In this document: piece by piece, positions 26,701-40,235 of the stretch
Numbering within the stretch: the stretch's first letter is position 1
Layout of the letters: the number at the start of each line of letters is the position of its first letter
From: Pipra filicauda
Taxonomy: Eukaryota > Chordata > Aves > Passeriformes > Pipridae
Reading direction: 5' to 3'
DNA length: 64,000 bases
Assembly: GCF_003945595.2 (NCBI RefSeq)
Contig: NW_024104358.1
Location: 186,001-250,000, forward strand
Notes under the pieces: generated by a model
The model's input: the letters and a program-made list of their open reading frames with translations, nothing else
Told to the model about the DNA's origin: nothing
Databases searched by the model: none
Program-made: the position numbers and the translations under genes

Positions 26701-27789
26701 AATTATTGTATATAATGATTTTAAATAAAACATATAACTAAGATAGAACACAAGCTATAAAGTAAAAAACTCTTGGCTTCAAGCTGAAAACTTACATATA
26801 GTGAAATGTTTAAACACGTTACTGAGCTGGATACAATCTTCCAGCTCATTCTAATATTGCTAAAAGATGATTACATAGAGCAAACTACATACCTCTGAAA
26901 ACAGAAGCTTCTTTAACTTAATTTCTTAGGGTTAGTAAGTGAATATTCTTAAGCATATTTTTCAGTAGAGTTCAGTGTGTAAGTTTATTAAATATGTTAA
27001 TAATATCCCCTGCAATCGTGAATTATGGTGGGGGGAAAAAAAAAAAAAATCAAACAACCTATGACAGAATTTCAGCAGTCATAAGGTTTTTCTGTTTAAA
27101 ATTACCCAAGGAAAAATGCCATGAAATATGTTTCCTTAAAGAAAAGAAAAAAAGGCTAAGAGCTAGTAGAACATTTTGCATTTAAAATCAAATTACACTA
27201 ACTTCTTTTGCAGCAAAATGTCAATGGAAACCGATTTAAATAAAACTTTAATATGCCTTGTACTTTAAAGAGTAAAATGATCTCTTTTTTGGATACAAAA
27301 TTAGGCGTTGAACAAAAGGATTAACCTACCACTTTAAAGCATTGCCTCTACAGTAAAAATCAACTTGAAAATCCAGAAATGCAGTAAACAAAGCATTTCA
27401 GGCAGTTTGTGCAATACTAATAGAAGATGAATAGTTGATATGCAATTTTTAAGTTTACCCAGTCCGATAGTATAACCCCCTCAGATAAACCAAGAAGTTC
27501 CATCACAAATGCTGCCTTCCCTTTCTTAGTTACGTGTGGCAGAACTGGAAGCAAAGAAGCAAACCCGCAGGACAAGCAAGCTCCTGTCCTGCTTTTAGGA
27601 TACATACACATGGAAATGTCTGAATCAAATGCTCTTCATGTACACTGAGCCTTCGAGCACACAGCACATCCAGGCTGACTTAAGAACAGAAAAAACATTG
27701 AGTCGGGATAGCCAGTGTATTCTGTAACATATTTTCTGCATTCATTTGTATAAAAGATTACATGCACGTTATCAGATGAGATCACTGTA

Positions 27790-27960
27790 TTCCTGTGCCG
27801 TCCGCAGGCCCAGGATTCCCGCCGGGAAGGCGGCCCCGGCGGGATCCGTGCGCTGGGCAGGAGCGCCCTCTGACGGCGGCTCGGGCCGTGCCCGCATCCC
27901 GGAGCTCCCGAGCGCGGACGCGGGGACACTCACGTACCCTCGTACCCTCCCTCTGCTCTG
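27790..27960. promoter_or_regulatory. Isolated CpG-rich patch in EIF3H intron 2 (possible cis-element)
   Basis: A short GC- and CpG-dense stretch stands alone in AT-rich intron, 7 kb from exon 2. It contains an inverted repeat with 10-bp perfect arms (TCCCGCCGGG at 27817-27826, CCCGGCGGGA at 27835-27844, 8-nt loop) and a CTCF-like site. Just to the right, the minus strand reads GGTAC followed by GTGAGT at about 27930-27936, a good splice-donor sequence. It matches no repeat I know. It might be a small promoter, enhancer or insulator. Open frames here are low-stop artefacts. Confidence 0.5.
27861..27876 (-). promoter_or_regulatory. Candidate CTCF-binding site
   Basis: On the minus strand the sequence CCGTCAGAGGGCGCTC agrees with the core of the CTCF consensus (CC-N-N-NAG-A/G-GGGCGC). 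The match in the information-rich AG-GGGCGC positions is good; two positions upstream differ from the best consensus. No binding data are available here. Confidence 0.5.
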
Positions 27961-29774
27961 CTTGAGGGAATTGAAAGCGCTTTTCCACGGCACTTGTTAT
28001 TACAAAAACATACTTTGGCACAGACTGCCGTGTCTGATAAAGATAAGTCCACGTGTCTGCACATCCAGAGCCTGCACCCTGAAAAAGTAGCCTTTTATCG
28101 GGATTTCTTCTTCCTTGTCCCATAAAGACAAAAACCTCCCGTCAGTAGAGGTAGGTTTGCAAAGTATGAAAACTTAGGCAAAACATTTAACATGCTGCAT
28201 GCCTGATACTCCACTAAATCATTACCATTACACAAACCATGCAAATATTAGTTTCCTTTTAGGAAACAAATCAAAAGTGACAGGTAAAGTACAAAATAAT
28301 TCAGGTGTGATTACCAGTTTTATTAAAGAACCTTGATTACGTGATATATCTTATTTGATGATAATTAAGCACACCTAATAACTAACCTCTTTGTCCATCA
28401 GTATATTCCAAAATATACTGGCCATCCGCAAAAAAAAATATGGAAGAGCAGATGAGATTGAGTTTTTGACAACTCACCATCCATCCTCTATCATAATCAT
28501 CAGAATTGCTTATATAAATTAATCCTTATCGTCTACTATTTCACAAATTCATTACAGCCAAATGATAAAGAAAAAAAATCCAACTTAAAATTCAATATCC
28601 TTTTTATACAGAGAACAAAGCGAAACTTCATAAATGCACGAACAGACCTGACAGGCTTTTGCCAGCACTTAGTAATTGGAAAGTCAACATTTACATAGTA
28701 TGGCTTTTTTCCTAAATTACTACAGGCCTTATGAAAAACATGGATGAGGAATTCACATAAAGGACTACAACTGGAGTCTGAACAAGGCTGTGATTTAGGA
28801 GCTTTTGGGTCATCTGTTCCTGTCTTTACTGAAATAAAACTCAAATTTCATGTAACTTGATTTCTGCATTTCATAAACATTTTCTTACAACAGAAAACAA
28901 CAGACATGAGTTGCAACTGTTATACCTCAAGAGAATAAACCTAAACAAACAAAAAAAAAAGCCCCAATAAAAAAGGCAGCTAAAACTGCATCTGCCTATT
29001 CAGGACACAGTTACTGAGCGCTCATGGTCTGTCCTGTAACAACATAAGAGAAATACAAGATATGATAAAACTTTTTGATTAAAATGGGAATAACTGAAAG
29101 TTGTTTTCATTAAAAAAAAAAAAAAGACAATTTATGGAAAAGAGACGAATCGACACTGCTAGGGGGCTGTGATTTAATGACATCACAACTTCTACTGAAA
29201 TACTAGCAAAGGAAGGTGACACTCAGAGTCCGTTTGTTCCCTGTTGGTATATATGCACTGTCTGTGAGATTCTGGTTTCACCATACAGTGGTTTCAAGCA
29301 CTTTAGGGCGTTCAAACTGCCCCTCCAGTTGTACTCACACAGTTGTTTGTGGAGCCAAATTATTAACATAATGGAACAAAAAAAAACCAAACCCCAACCC
29401 TCTACAAACAATAGTCTTTTTTATGAAGATGCTTTTAAAAAAAACCAAAACAGTCCACCCAACACCCCCACACCTATGCACTGACACACAGTATGCTGGG
29501 AAGCCTAAGAACTTCTATGACTCTGGCCTTGAAGCCCTTATAATGTCAAACTGGTGCAGGAGACCACAGGCATCAAGAAATGCAATTTCAAGAACAAGGC
29601 ATCCAATAGAACAGGAGGGGGTCTCAATAGAGACAACACTTGCTGCATCCTCACTGCTGGTAGACAACAGTTCAAAAGAACATGTTCAGCTCATTGCTTT
29701 ATCTTAATTTTCCTAAGCATGTTCCTTTTAGCTACCTCACTTCAACAAGGGGACCTCCACCTTAAAAAGAACTC

Positions 29775-30208
29775 AGAGGTACTGAGGTATGCCCAGCAAA
29801 GGGCAATAAGGCTCTCAAAAGGTTTAGAGAACATGTCTTACGAGGAACGGCTGAGGGAGCTGGGTTTGTTTAGTGTCCAGAAGAGGAGGCTCAGGAGGGA
29901 CCTCATCACCCTCTACAACTACCTGAAAGGAGGCTGCAGTGAGATGGGGACTGGCCTCTTCTGCCGCGCCTGCAGTGAGAAGACCAGAGGAAATGGCCTT
30001 AAGCTGAGACAGGGGAAATTCAGATATTAGAAAAAAATTTTTTCACCACTGTTGGGGTGGTCAGGCATTGGAATAGGTTGCTAAGGGAGGTGGTGGAGGC
30101 ATCTTGATCTGGTTCAGTGCTTGAGGGGTTACAGTGGCAGTGCTGGATTGATGGTTGGACTGCATAATCCTGTAGGTCTCTTCCAATCTTGATGATTCTA
30201 TGATTCTA
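29775..30208 (+). mobile_element. CR1 LINE 3' fragment
   Basis: Plus-strand CR1 3' region with the landmarks CAGCAAAGGGCAATAAGGCT, TACGAGGAACGGCTGAGGGA, GAGGCTCAGGAGGGACCTCA, ATCACCCTCTACAACTACCT, GGCATTGGAATAGGTTGC and the tail GATGATTCTATGATTCTA. It is 5'-truncated. The 158-codon frame 29554-30030 is this CR1 translated, not a host protein. Confidence 0.92.
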
Positions 30209-33200
30209 CCCGGAGTCCTCTGCTTCTGCAAGGGCCACGTACCACAGGTGACTGTGCTGGCAGCGCTGCAGGTGAGGCTCAGCAGTGCAAACTGCTGCCT
30301 CTGGCTGAGTAAAACCCTGAAGAAGTGCTATTTATGCGCTGCAACACGTTTCTCCACATGAAACTGCATCCATTTGAGGCTAAAGAAAATGGTGGTTTCA
30401 TGGAGATGTTGCACCGCGTTATTTCTAGTTGTTTCTGACTGATCATACAACTAAATTCAACCTACAGCACAGAAAAATACAGGGAATGGAATCTTTAATC
30501 ATTTTGATACTTCTAACCTGTAAACTGAAAAACAAAATGAACCTTCTCAGTAAGAAAGTAAAAATCATGTTGGGGGGCAGAGAGAGAAGGCAGCATCAGC
30601 TTTTCATCTGTAGAATTTCAGAGGAAATCTAATGAAAATTCTAAACAGTTATAAAAGAAGAAAAAGTTACAACCATATAGAACTTATTTTGATGTATAAT
30701 TATATAACTGTCTCAAAGTTTCTACTGGTATAATTACCAGAGCACTTAATTTATTAGCTTTGTAACTAAGTTACTAAAATATATTAGGCTGAAATAAATC
30801 TGTTTAAAAATAATGTCTCACAAGATCAACAAAATACAAGTTGTATATTTCATTTTTAACTCTTGGATTTCCAAGAAAGAAATATAAATTTCCTTTAAAC
30901 AGGGAGAAAAGCTACTCGGTGAAAACCATAGAAGATAAAAACTATGAAGTGAAAAGAACTGAACATGTTGCTTAGAGACAAAATTTATAGTCACAAAAAA
31001 TACATTTATTTCTCAGGAAGAATACACAGAAAATATGGTTGTTTGTAAACCTTAACTGAAAGAAAGCAAATCTATGCTCAGACAAAGGCTTGGAAGTGTC
31101 CTAAAGTGAAAGTGCTTCTCATAAAAGTACCTTCACAAAGACAAGCTGGAATACTGCATCATTTCACAGAAATGCCTAAGCCAAAAATCCTTACAACAGA
31201 AACCTGACAGAAACCCTGAACAAGAGCTGAATCCATCAGGTGCAGGACCGGAGAGGGAGGGGAGAAGCAGGGAGCACAGGAAAAGGGGTTGCACATGTAG
31301 ATCACTGAAAGTATTTCCATAAAATTAAAGATCTGTGTCTTGAAAAATAAATTTAAGGCCTAAGAGGATTTAAGTGCACCAGCAATAAGGAAGCACAATT
31401 ATCTGAAAAGTAAATGCTTAAAAGTCCAGAGCGCAGCCCCAAAATACCAAACATTCACACCGAAGCATCTTATGCTGAAGACTCAACAACATACCACATT
31501 TCTGCAATTTTTCTCCATTTGCTCCACATCATCAACTACACTTCACCTACAGATTTCTAACAGAGCTGGGTTGAGCCTTCCCATCCCCTGTAAAAATCTC
31601 GTGCTGCAGCAGGCCAACCTAAGTGTTTAAGACTTCCCTGACAGGAAAATCTTACAAAAAAAAAAAAAAATCACACTTTGCAAAAAGAATCATAGGAAGA
31701 CAACACTGCAGGAGAAACTTTCTAAGATGAAAAACACCTGTGGATTCATAAATGGTGGACAGCCCTCCCAGATTTGTAATAAGAATTACCTGAAGCTAAA
31801 AAAACCTCTCACGTTTTCTACAGTTTCCAGAAATAGTCCAATTTAAACTGCACTAAAAAATGTTCTTGCACTAAAAGAACAACTTTGAGTATGCTTTTTT
31901 TAAATAAAAAAATTAACTTTTGACAGAATTCTGTAACAGCAAATAGTCAAAATTTGATATTATCTCAGGCATTAGCAGCAAGGGACAAAATGGCACCCTA
32001 ACAAAAGCATAACTAAGCATATCTGAAGAAATGGTTGTTGACAGCAAGTTAGAACTACATCTTTACCAAATTGGTTCATAAATGTCATGTACACCTATTT
32101 CAAGTTCAGTTTAAGGATACTTTCTCAGCACCCTCAAAAATGTGTTTTGTATTAGACTTGCACAGTTTAAAAGAGGGAAACATTCACTCAAATGTGTCTT
32201 GCCAACTACCCAACAGTTTGTTTGCTCAGATATCACCCTCTTCTACAAAAGCTCAACTCTCTTAATAACGATCACCTCGAGACAACAAGACAAATGAGTA
32301 TTTTTCAGGTGACCTGTTCCTACAGCTCTTGCAAAATTATATAGAAGAAGTTATTTTTGGGGTATATTCATTCAATTCTCAGCATAGCAGATTAGAAGTT
32401 TCCCAACAGACAACCACTCCGTGTTTCCTCCCCTCAGAAGGGCAGCTGGGGTAGTGTGTTCCCTCAGTCAGTGCAACAGTTCATGCCTCAACATAAGATC
32501 AAGGGTGACAAAACTCTGCTAAGAAATGCTTTCTGCATGATCAGAAATTTGGAATTTTCATAGGATTGTTCCTATTTCAGAATTTTAGACAAGGGTGAAA
32601 AAAAGTAACAAAAATACACACTAAGGCAGAAGAAAAGACAATACAACATTATACTAACAGAAGAGCACAGCGTTAGGTATTATTCTATGTGACAGCAGTG
32701 CTGAAGTGCCAGGGCCCTTATATTTTCCCTCCATATCTCTGGGCCTGAATTTGTGGAAATATATAAAGCCAGTTATGATACTGATGTAACATACAAGTCC
32801 TAGGGGAAAGAAAGTGCCCTGTTTGGTTTAGTTTTTAGCATCCTGAATTTTAAGGTTCTGGCACATAACAAGAGATTTCTCTGAATTATCTGCATCTAGA
32901 AGAAAAAAAGAATCTTTTGAAAATCTGGCAGGATGCTTGCATAGGGAAACACAGCTCCAGGGAAAACAAACAAGGAGTATTTATAAAACATTATTGTTTT
33001 TCACATTGGCAAGACAGAAGAAAACTCTGAGGAGCCTAAAAAGATACCGAATGCTCAAAAGACATTTTGTTCGGGTTTTCATCTTCCCTAGGCTCTACCA
33101 CACAGGTTAAAGGCCTGAACAGGCCCCAAGTAAAGGAATGCAGAACAAACCTGAGTGCTGTGCACTTCCTGAATGGTTCAGTCTATTTAACTGTATTTCA

Positions 33201-34926
33201 CTGAGAAGAATACAGAGAGAACATCCCTGTGACCCACACAGCAGAGACTAGGGAAGATGGAAACCAACAGACAATGTCTCCTGAGGTTGGCTTACAGGGC
33301 TCAGCAGAGCCAAGCTCCCCTGACCTGGCTGCAGACTCCCCAGCACTGCTGGAGGCAGCATCAGCCCCACTGCCACAGGCTCCCTTCCCACTCCGGCTGC
33401 TCCGCTTTCTGTGCCCGCAGCACGGGAACAGAAGCTGACAAGTGAAGGGATCCAGGTGAGGAAAGCTCCACCAGCATTGACTTTGGACTTTACTTAATGC
33501 CAGGATTCTTGCCTACTTGGTGAAAAAGGGAAAAAGAAAGACTGGCATCAAGAATACTTTCAGGCAGGAACAGGTGAACTCTGCATATCAGCTCACAAGC
33601 TTACAGCTCAGCATGATATCCATCAGTGAGAAACTGAAACTATGAAATTGTCTGAAACTAAGAAATTCATTTCACCTATCAGCTACATGGAAATAATTCA
33701 GCCATTTTCTACAGAAAAAACATGAAGCATGGGCTCCAATTAAGAATTTAGATTACTTTAATCCTTTGAAGAGCTCTAGAAGAGAAGGAATCTTTAAAGC
33801 ATTTTTTAGGCCTTAACAAAATAGAGTTCTGACTCAAGCACCATGTCAATGTAGGAAAACTAAGACTCCCTTTTGTTTTGCATGTTCCTTATAGAAAACT
33901 CTATAATCCCACAAAAGAAGTGATAAAAGCCAGCTAAGAAACCTTACCAAGTTGTAAAGAATTCTTAAAATTATCTCTCCTTTAAAGGCAAGGTTCGAGA
34001 TTCTTTTGTTATAAAACAAAATATTAACTTAATAATTCCTTATCTCATTATAAGCAAGAAAAAGAAGTTTATACTTCCAGATTAGGCAATCTTATTGAAA
34101 TTTAAAACTCAAACTGAATTATCAAAATTAGATAGAATCAAGCTTCCAACTGCAACTAATTTGACTATATTGCCTCTTTGGTTACTCTTGAAGTTAAACT
34201 GACTCTCTTTAAGCCCTAAAAGAGAAGTTTTTCTACCAATATCATTAAATACACACACACATGCATATATTACCAAGATTAGAATTGTAAGACGTTTAAA
34301 TTTACTCTAGAAATTTTATGTCATTCTGTGTCCAGCTAATTACATTGACTTGCAGCGTCAAGAACAAAACATCACTAGGACCACTAGGATCAGTAGGAAA
34401 CACTGAAATAGAGAGAAACCTCCAATGCTACTTTCTAGCTCATTTCAAGAAGCAAAAAGATCACCCAGATTTCCAGTTAGCCAAAGCCTCTTATACTTGG
34501 AAAGCTCCGCTCTCCAGGCTTTCCACGAGTACATAACACATACAAATAAACCCAGAGAGGAATCTACATGCTGAGCTACATCCACATGTGTGTGTATGCA
34601 CACATGTACACACAGCCACTTCCATAAAAAGCTTTAAAGTCTACTGGAATTCTAGACAGGAAACTAATGTACCTTCCTGTGTGGACAGTCTTACCCTAAA
34701 GTGTGTCCATATAACAGAGTATTTATCACAATGACTTTCCTTATACAGACAAGCTTTAAGTTGGATAATCAGGATGGCATTGCAATTATCCCATTGATAC
34801 TTCACATCATATTAAAAAATATCTCTGAGTACATACAAGCTTCTGCTCACTATAGGGGAAAAAAACCCTTTTAGCCCGTATGGATCTTCTTTTTTACCTA
34901 AAGTTTTGCAAAACTGTAACCATTAC
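30209..34926. other. EIF3H intron 2 block adjoining exon 2: nothing recognised
   Basis: Mostly AT-rich with a balanced-composition segment at about 33230-33440 (frames of 62-69 codons in two registers, no domain) and a short CA-type tract near 34250. No transposon is recognised. Confidence 0.65.
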
Positions 34927-35083
34927 CTTCATCAAAGTCTGCATCATCTTCTGTATGCTGAGGAAAAGGGAAGCAATTTGTGATTTCAAGTCTGTCATCC
35001 ACCACAAGACCCAGCAGCACTCCTTGGACCACTTCATTCCCTTGTCCTTCTTCTTGGTAATGTTTAATGATCTTTAACACAAC
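34927..35083 (-). CDS. EIF3H: EIF3H coding exon 2 (start of MPN domain, residues 41-92)
   Basis: The second coding exon of EIF3H carries the first part of the MPN (Mpr1/Pad1 N-terminal) fold, which in eIF3h pairs with eIF3f and lacks metalloprotease activity. On the minus strand an acceptor (pyrimidine-rich tract ending in AG at 35084) is followed by [15 protein letters not shown] and, further on, [20 protein letters not shown] and [10 protein letters not shown]. The exon is 157 bp: 52 codons plus one base. It ends GAA G before GTAATG, so it has a phase-1 end, which fits the Val codon that begins the next EIF3H exon in vertebrates. Compared with the human protein from memory I see two substitutions, Thr to Asn at residue 56 and Glu to Asp at residue 69. 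The frame is intact. Exon 3 would be expected further left on the minus strand but was not seen in the window. Confidence 0.95.
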
Positions 35084-38000
35084 CTAGAATACAAGACAAG
35101 AAAATCATAATATGCAATGCATTTTTTTGGTCCTCAAACTACATATCTGGAATTCTAAATTTGTTGAAGTGTTGCACAGATTAGAGCTGCAAAACAAGTG
35201 AGCTACTGGCTTAAACACCAGCAATTTTAATACAGGTTGAGGAATAGGCAGCCATCCTAATATTATAGGAGAATAAAAAAGTCCATTAAATGAACCATCA
35301 AAATGCAGTTCTAAACCAATTTTCTGAAACACCATTCTAAAATGAAATATTGATCCTCTTTTACTTTATCTTGTTGCTGTTAGCTTTTAACAGTATCTCG
35401 CAGCACCAATAAGCTCCCTCTTGAGGGAAACACTGCACAAGAAACTAACAAAAACACCTTGAGTAACTATGCGGAAACTGGTACGAGTTTTGTAAAAGGT
35501 GCAGACCACATCAAATTTCAGTTGCATTAACCTTTAAAATTACACCTCACTGCAGTTTTACTTCAAATACAGTTCAATTTATATGTTTTGGGCTGTGTCA
35601 TAGGGTATTTAAGAAAAATCAATGATAAAACAGAGAAAAAAAAAGATGGACAAATTACTCATAATATTTTTAACAATGTAGTTCACACTTCCTTCCTAAA
35701 TCTGAACTCTACAATGAATCATTCTCATGAGATGATATTGTAAATTGGAACAGTATGAACAAAACCACTCAAAACAGTCAATCATTTGCTAGCAACAATT
35801 TACACTCAAATAACATTTTACGCTCAACAACAAGAATTAGAATAAGGTAAGACACCAACCACAAACACAGACTTGAAAAAAGCTATGCTTTGCCCATGTT
35901 TGTTACACATAAGTGGGGTTTAGTTCATTAAACACTAATCCATCCATTCAAAACGCAACAGAAAATGTCTGATGATTATTTTCATTAAAGTAATACTACC
36001 TGAATGTCTGTTGGCAAACAGACTAGTTTAACAGATTTCAGCTCAATCACCCTGGAAACAGATTTTTTATAAATACTGGTATTTAGTGAACATTCTACAG
36101 AGGTGGGGGGAAAAAAAAGAAGTTAAGCTCATACTTGCACATGAGGAACATATATTTGTCCCTAGCTTTCTCCTTGGTTGATTAGCAAATGTCACAATTT
36201 TTAAAACACCATTAATGTGTTTTAAAGCACCACAATACAGGTAAAATAGAAGAAAACGGAGACTAAGAATAGAAATTCTTTACAAGTTCACTGTCTTCTT
36301 TGGCTAAAATGGGAAAATAATTGCTTCATATACAGCCTGCTCTGGGGCAGGGCAGGGAGGTAGAACTGAAAAGAAGCACCTCTTTCCAACTAAGTTAGAT
36401 ATAAACTGGACTAACACCCACTCATTCCTTGTTTATTCACAGTATCACTCAATTGTGCCTCCTCTTGCATCCAGATACACTTGCACTGGAGATTCTCGAT
36501 CATCGGCAGAAAACACTATTTCACTCCAATACACATTCACATGTGTCACTCAGGTCTTTTGCCACCACACCTTTATTTAATTTGTTAAAACAGGTCTACA
36601 GACCAGAGAGACAAAAAGATACTCTGGTTATATACACCTCATTTCATAAGAAAATAGTAAGGAAATTAAGATCAGTGGGTGGTGAAGCAGAATTTAACAG
36701 TGATGGAAGCAGTACAGCAAACACCTTTTTGAGACCACCTGGATGTAGAAGATGAATGTACCACAGAGCTAGCACATAAATAATATTCAACTTGTATTTA
36801 GGGTAAAGTTCAGATTTATCATACACTTGCCATAAGCTCTGTCTTCCACAGTCAAGGAATCCATAACTAACCTGCCAGATTACGGCACAGCAAGCTCTCT
36901 GCCTCCTATAAAATTATTCTCAGCATCTTCACAATCTTGTAAGCTTCACCTTTTCCACTTTTTCTCATTAGCTGCTGAGCTCTCTATGCACACGCACTGT
37001 CCCTACTATTGGAAATACTATTTGCCTGTTCGATTTCACTCCAGAAGCATTTGTGATACGATGCCAATTTTACTGCAGTGTTCCTGATGATAATTACTCA
37101 CAGAAAGCAGCCACAAATGAAACAAGCATGGGCTATTACAGAGTATCAATGATTTTTCAACCACAGAAAACTAGGATTTCAACACTGCTAAAGGCTAACC
37201 AAATACCCCAATTTACAAATAAATTATTACTTAAGTCTGCAGTTTTTGATCTCCAGCCTGAAGATCACAGCAGACACTATCCAGGGAGATACAGACCCCA
37301 GGGATTTAGGCCTACCTGCAACCTTGTTTTCTAACAGAGTCTGAGAAAGGGAGCAGAGAAGGTCACTAAATTTCGTGTCTATGACTGCACCGGAGAATAC
37401 ATTAGCTACCAAAATAATTTATAAGAAGATGCATCTAATGACACACTCTCTTAAACTCATCTTGAAAAACCTGCCATCAAAATACTACCCTAAGACCAGG
37501 CAGGAAATGTGCACTGAAACTTGTACTAAAAAAAGACCTTCAGGTGCAAAGTAAAACTATTCCTCTAGTGATAACAAGACCAGTTTCAAACTCTAAAAAT
37601 GCCGTGGCCATTTATTTGCTAGTCTAGATACAGCAGGAAGAGCCGACCACTATACAAACAATGCCATGACCTCTGATACTTCATATTGAGTAAACTATAT
37701 ATATCCCCCAAAAAAGAGCACTAACTTGTATCTAGACATTTCAGGGAAAAAAAAAAAAAAAAAGATGTTATGTTTATGAAGCTCTGGAACAGAATCAGAA
37801 TAGTTTTATTGGTCTGAAAATACATGTAAGAAATATTAATATTAATAATGCAAGTAATACAACACACTCTGAAAAATAAGAATTTTTTCAAATGACATCA
37901 CTGCACCAGTATAACCCATCTCTCATTCAATGCTGATTCCCCTTACAAACACTATTTACAATTCCCATCCATCTATTCCTCTAATAATAGATATTGCCCC

Positions 38001-40235
38001 TTTGTACAATTATAATACCCTTAGACCCGACACTGCTATGCCACTGCTACACAACATTAACAGTAACCAAACCACATTTCAACTGTTACTTTTATTTAAG
38101 TAATGCAGCTGGGCAGCCAGGAAAGGTTATGTCCTCAAGGAGAAAATATATAAAATAACAAAAAAACCCAGATTTCTAAATTCTAATACCCCGAACACAA
38201 GTCAATAATTGTATGCAGTATGATTTAGTAAATTAACATATAAGAAATATTCAGGTACATAACAACTCTTTAGAAAAGGATATACAAGTAACTCCTACAT
38301 AAAACTCAGGAGTCCCCCAGTCTTGTAAATTTAGTGTTTAAAATACCAAAGTATTTTAATCACTTGGAGTAGCCACTTGTCAGATTTTAATTGCCATTAA
38401 TCCTAAAAAAAAACCCTGCAGTTCAGCAGTGCTCCTAATCTCCAGATCTTCAAAGCACTGTTCCAACATTAAGAATGAAGTCATACTACAAAAAAAAAAA
38501 AAGGCGCCATTCTGAACCTATTAAGAACATCAAAGATACATATTTTAACTGTATAAGGCCAAATTTTAACTTTGGCAACATCCCAACATCATGGTTGTTA
38601 ATTTCCGAAGTTTTACCTCATTACAGAACTACGTGTAACATGAACCCTCAGCTGAAGCCTGGTGAGCCTTTGGGGGTCCCGGGAAGATCCCGCTGTAGGG
38701 ACACTAATATGCCAAGATGCACATTTCTGCATTTCTCGACAGACAGACAACAGCAAATCAAAGCACTGATGATTCATTCAGGACTCTGTTCCAGAGAGCT
38801 GAACGTCACCACATTGCAACCAGATTTCCAGTACCTGTGTCATGTCTTACACATGTGAAATCAAAGGAGAGAGCTGCTGTTAGCCCACTGGATACATGAT
38901 GTGACACGCTGATCTACAATCTTAAATCAAGTATTTAAATCTTTTTAAATGCTTTTTTAAAGTGCCTTTTGCCACCCCAGAAAGCTTTGTGGGCACAACC
39001 GCTACCACCAATTGTCATCATCTGGGGAGAGGATGAGGAGAGAGTCGAAGTAACACCGTGTCATGTTTGCAAACCAAACATAACTGACATGGGCATCCAT
39101 GTGGAAGGTGCCATGACACTCACATCCTCTCGGTATTTAACACCAGTGAAACTGTGATCAACATTTAGCTTGGCAAGAGGGTCTTGAAAGCTATCACTGA
39201 TAATAATGTCTGATATATTTTGAATACATCCATACCACACAATGAGCCTTCTCCATGAATTCTTAAAACTCAAACCACGAACTTTTATATTTAAGTGTTA
39301 CAGTATGAGCAATTTTACTTAAAATTCTAGCATAAGCCAAGTTCAAGACAGAACTGATAATGCAGTTTTGTAAATGGATCCATCTCAACTATCATTACTA
39401 ACAATGACTCATGCAATTGAGTTTGACTTGAGCTAACCTTCAAGATGCCTAGAATCAACATCTACCTGTTACACATAAAATGCATATCTGCCCCTTCTGG
39501 AAAGAGAGTTGAACTGTTTAGCAATTAATATTCACGTGAAGACATACCAAATTTCACAAATCAAATTTTTCACTAATTTAGGGGCCCTGTCCCCTTCCCC
39601 AAGTCACACTACACCAAAAGCAAATCTACAACTGGTGTTGTGCTGAAACTTTACCAATTAGCTATGCAAAATTGAAATTTAATTAAATAGTTCTGAAATT
39701 CTCAAGTAAGCATGGAATGGCTTTGTTTAATAAACAAAGACTTAGAAAAAAATAGGAAAAACTAGCTATAGTGAAACATGGACCATGCTAACATTTTTAA
39801 TAGTTCTAGATGAGGTTTTTACACACTACAGATAAGTGCTTAGCCTATGCTTACAAAAGACAAGTTCTGGAAACTGACCAAGCAAAAACTTGCCTTGAAC
39901 TGATTTGTCTCCTGGCTATAGCACCACTTGATAAGACAGTAACAGAAAGACTCAACTTTCCTGCCAGGAGAAAAGAAACTCAGAAGTAAATTAAAGATAC
40001 CATTGCAACGATTAAGAGTAAGAAAACATATGTCTAATACACATAACACTCTCCTCCAGATGATTAAGGAGACAGATGTTTACAGACACTTCACAGAAAC
40101 CGGTTCTAGAAAGCATTGTGACAGATAACACGTCAAAAGCACAAAATCAACAGGTCGATACCCTGGTCTCATAGGTGCTGGATATGAACAAGAATAAAGC
40201 CATGGCATGAGGTCAACACTAAGCTGAGTGGTGAA

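Larger units (their letters stand above)
17401..27789. other. EIF3H intron 2 block: microsatellites only
   Basis: AT-rich intron with three microsatellites (listed) and a slightly GC-richer patch at 17890-18210 and another at 19780-20040, neither of which matches a repeat or exon I know. The frames at 25371-25757 (both strands) sit in a locally more balanced segment and carry no recognisable domain. Confidence 0.6.
1..34926 (-). other. EIF3H: EIF3H intron 2 (partial; left end outside window)
   Basis: Everything left of exon 2 is taken as intron 2, because I could not find the next EIF3H exon (expected to encode the rest of the MPN domain, including a block like HVGWYQST) on the minus strand. 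This was a visual search, so a short exon could have been missed. The intron holds a nearly full-length CR1, three shorter CR1 copies, several microsatellites and one CpG-rich patch, each listed separately. The remaining AT-rich stretches (1-9520, 9924-13450, 17401-27790, 27960-29774 and 30209-34926) show no gene I recognise. Confidence 0.75.

Noticed and set aside
27746..28123. Frames of 73-114 codons on both strands as a gene
   Set aside because: They lie in the CpG-rich patch where stops are rare; no domain is visible. The patch is reported as a regulatory candidate instead.
29554..30030. 158-codon plus-strand frame as a host gene
   Set aside because: The second half is translated CR1 3' sequence.
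33961..34010. GGTTCGAGATTC resembling a tRNA T-arm B box
   Set aside because: One extra base breaks the B box and no cloverleaf arms or A box are found.
1..34926. Possible further EIF3H exons (rest of the MPN domain and C-terminal part)
   Set aside because: I looked for the expected conserved blocks on the minus strand and found none; the search was by eye, so this is not proof of absence.
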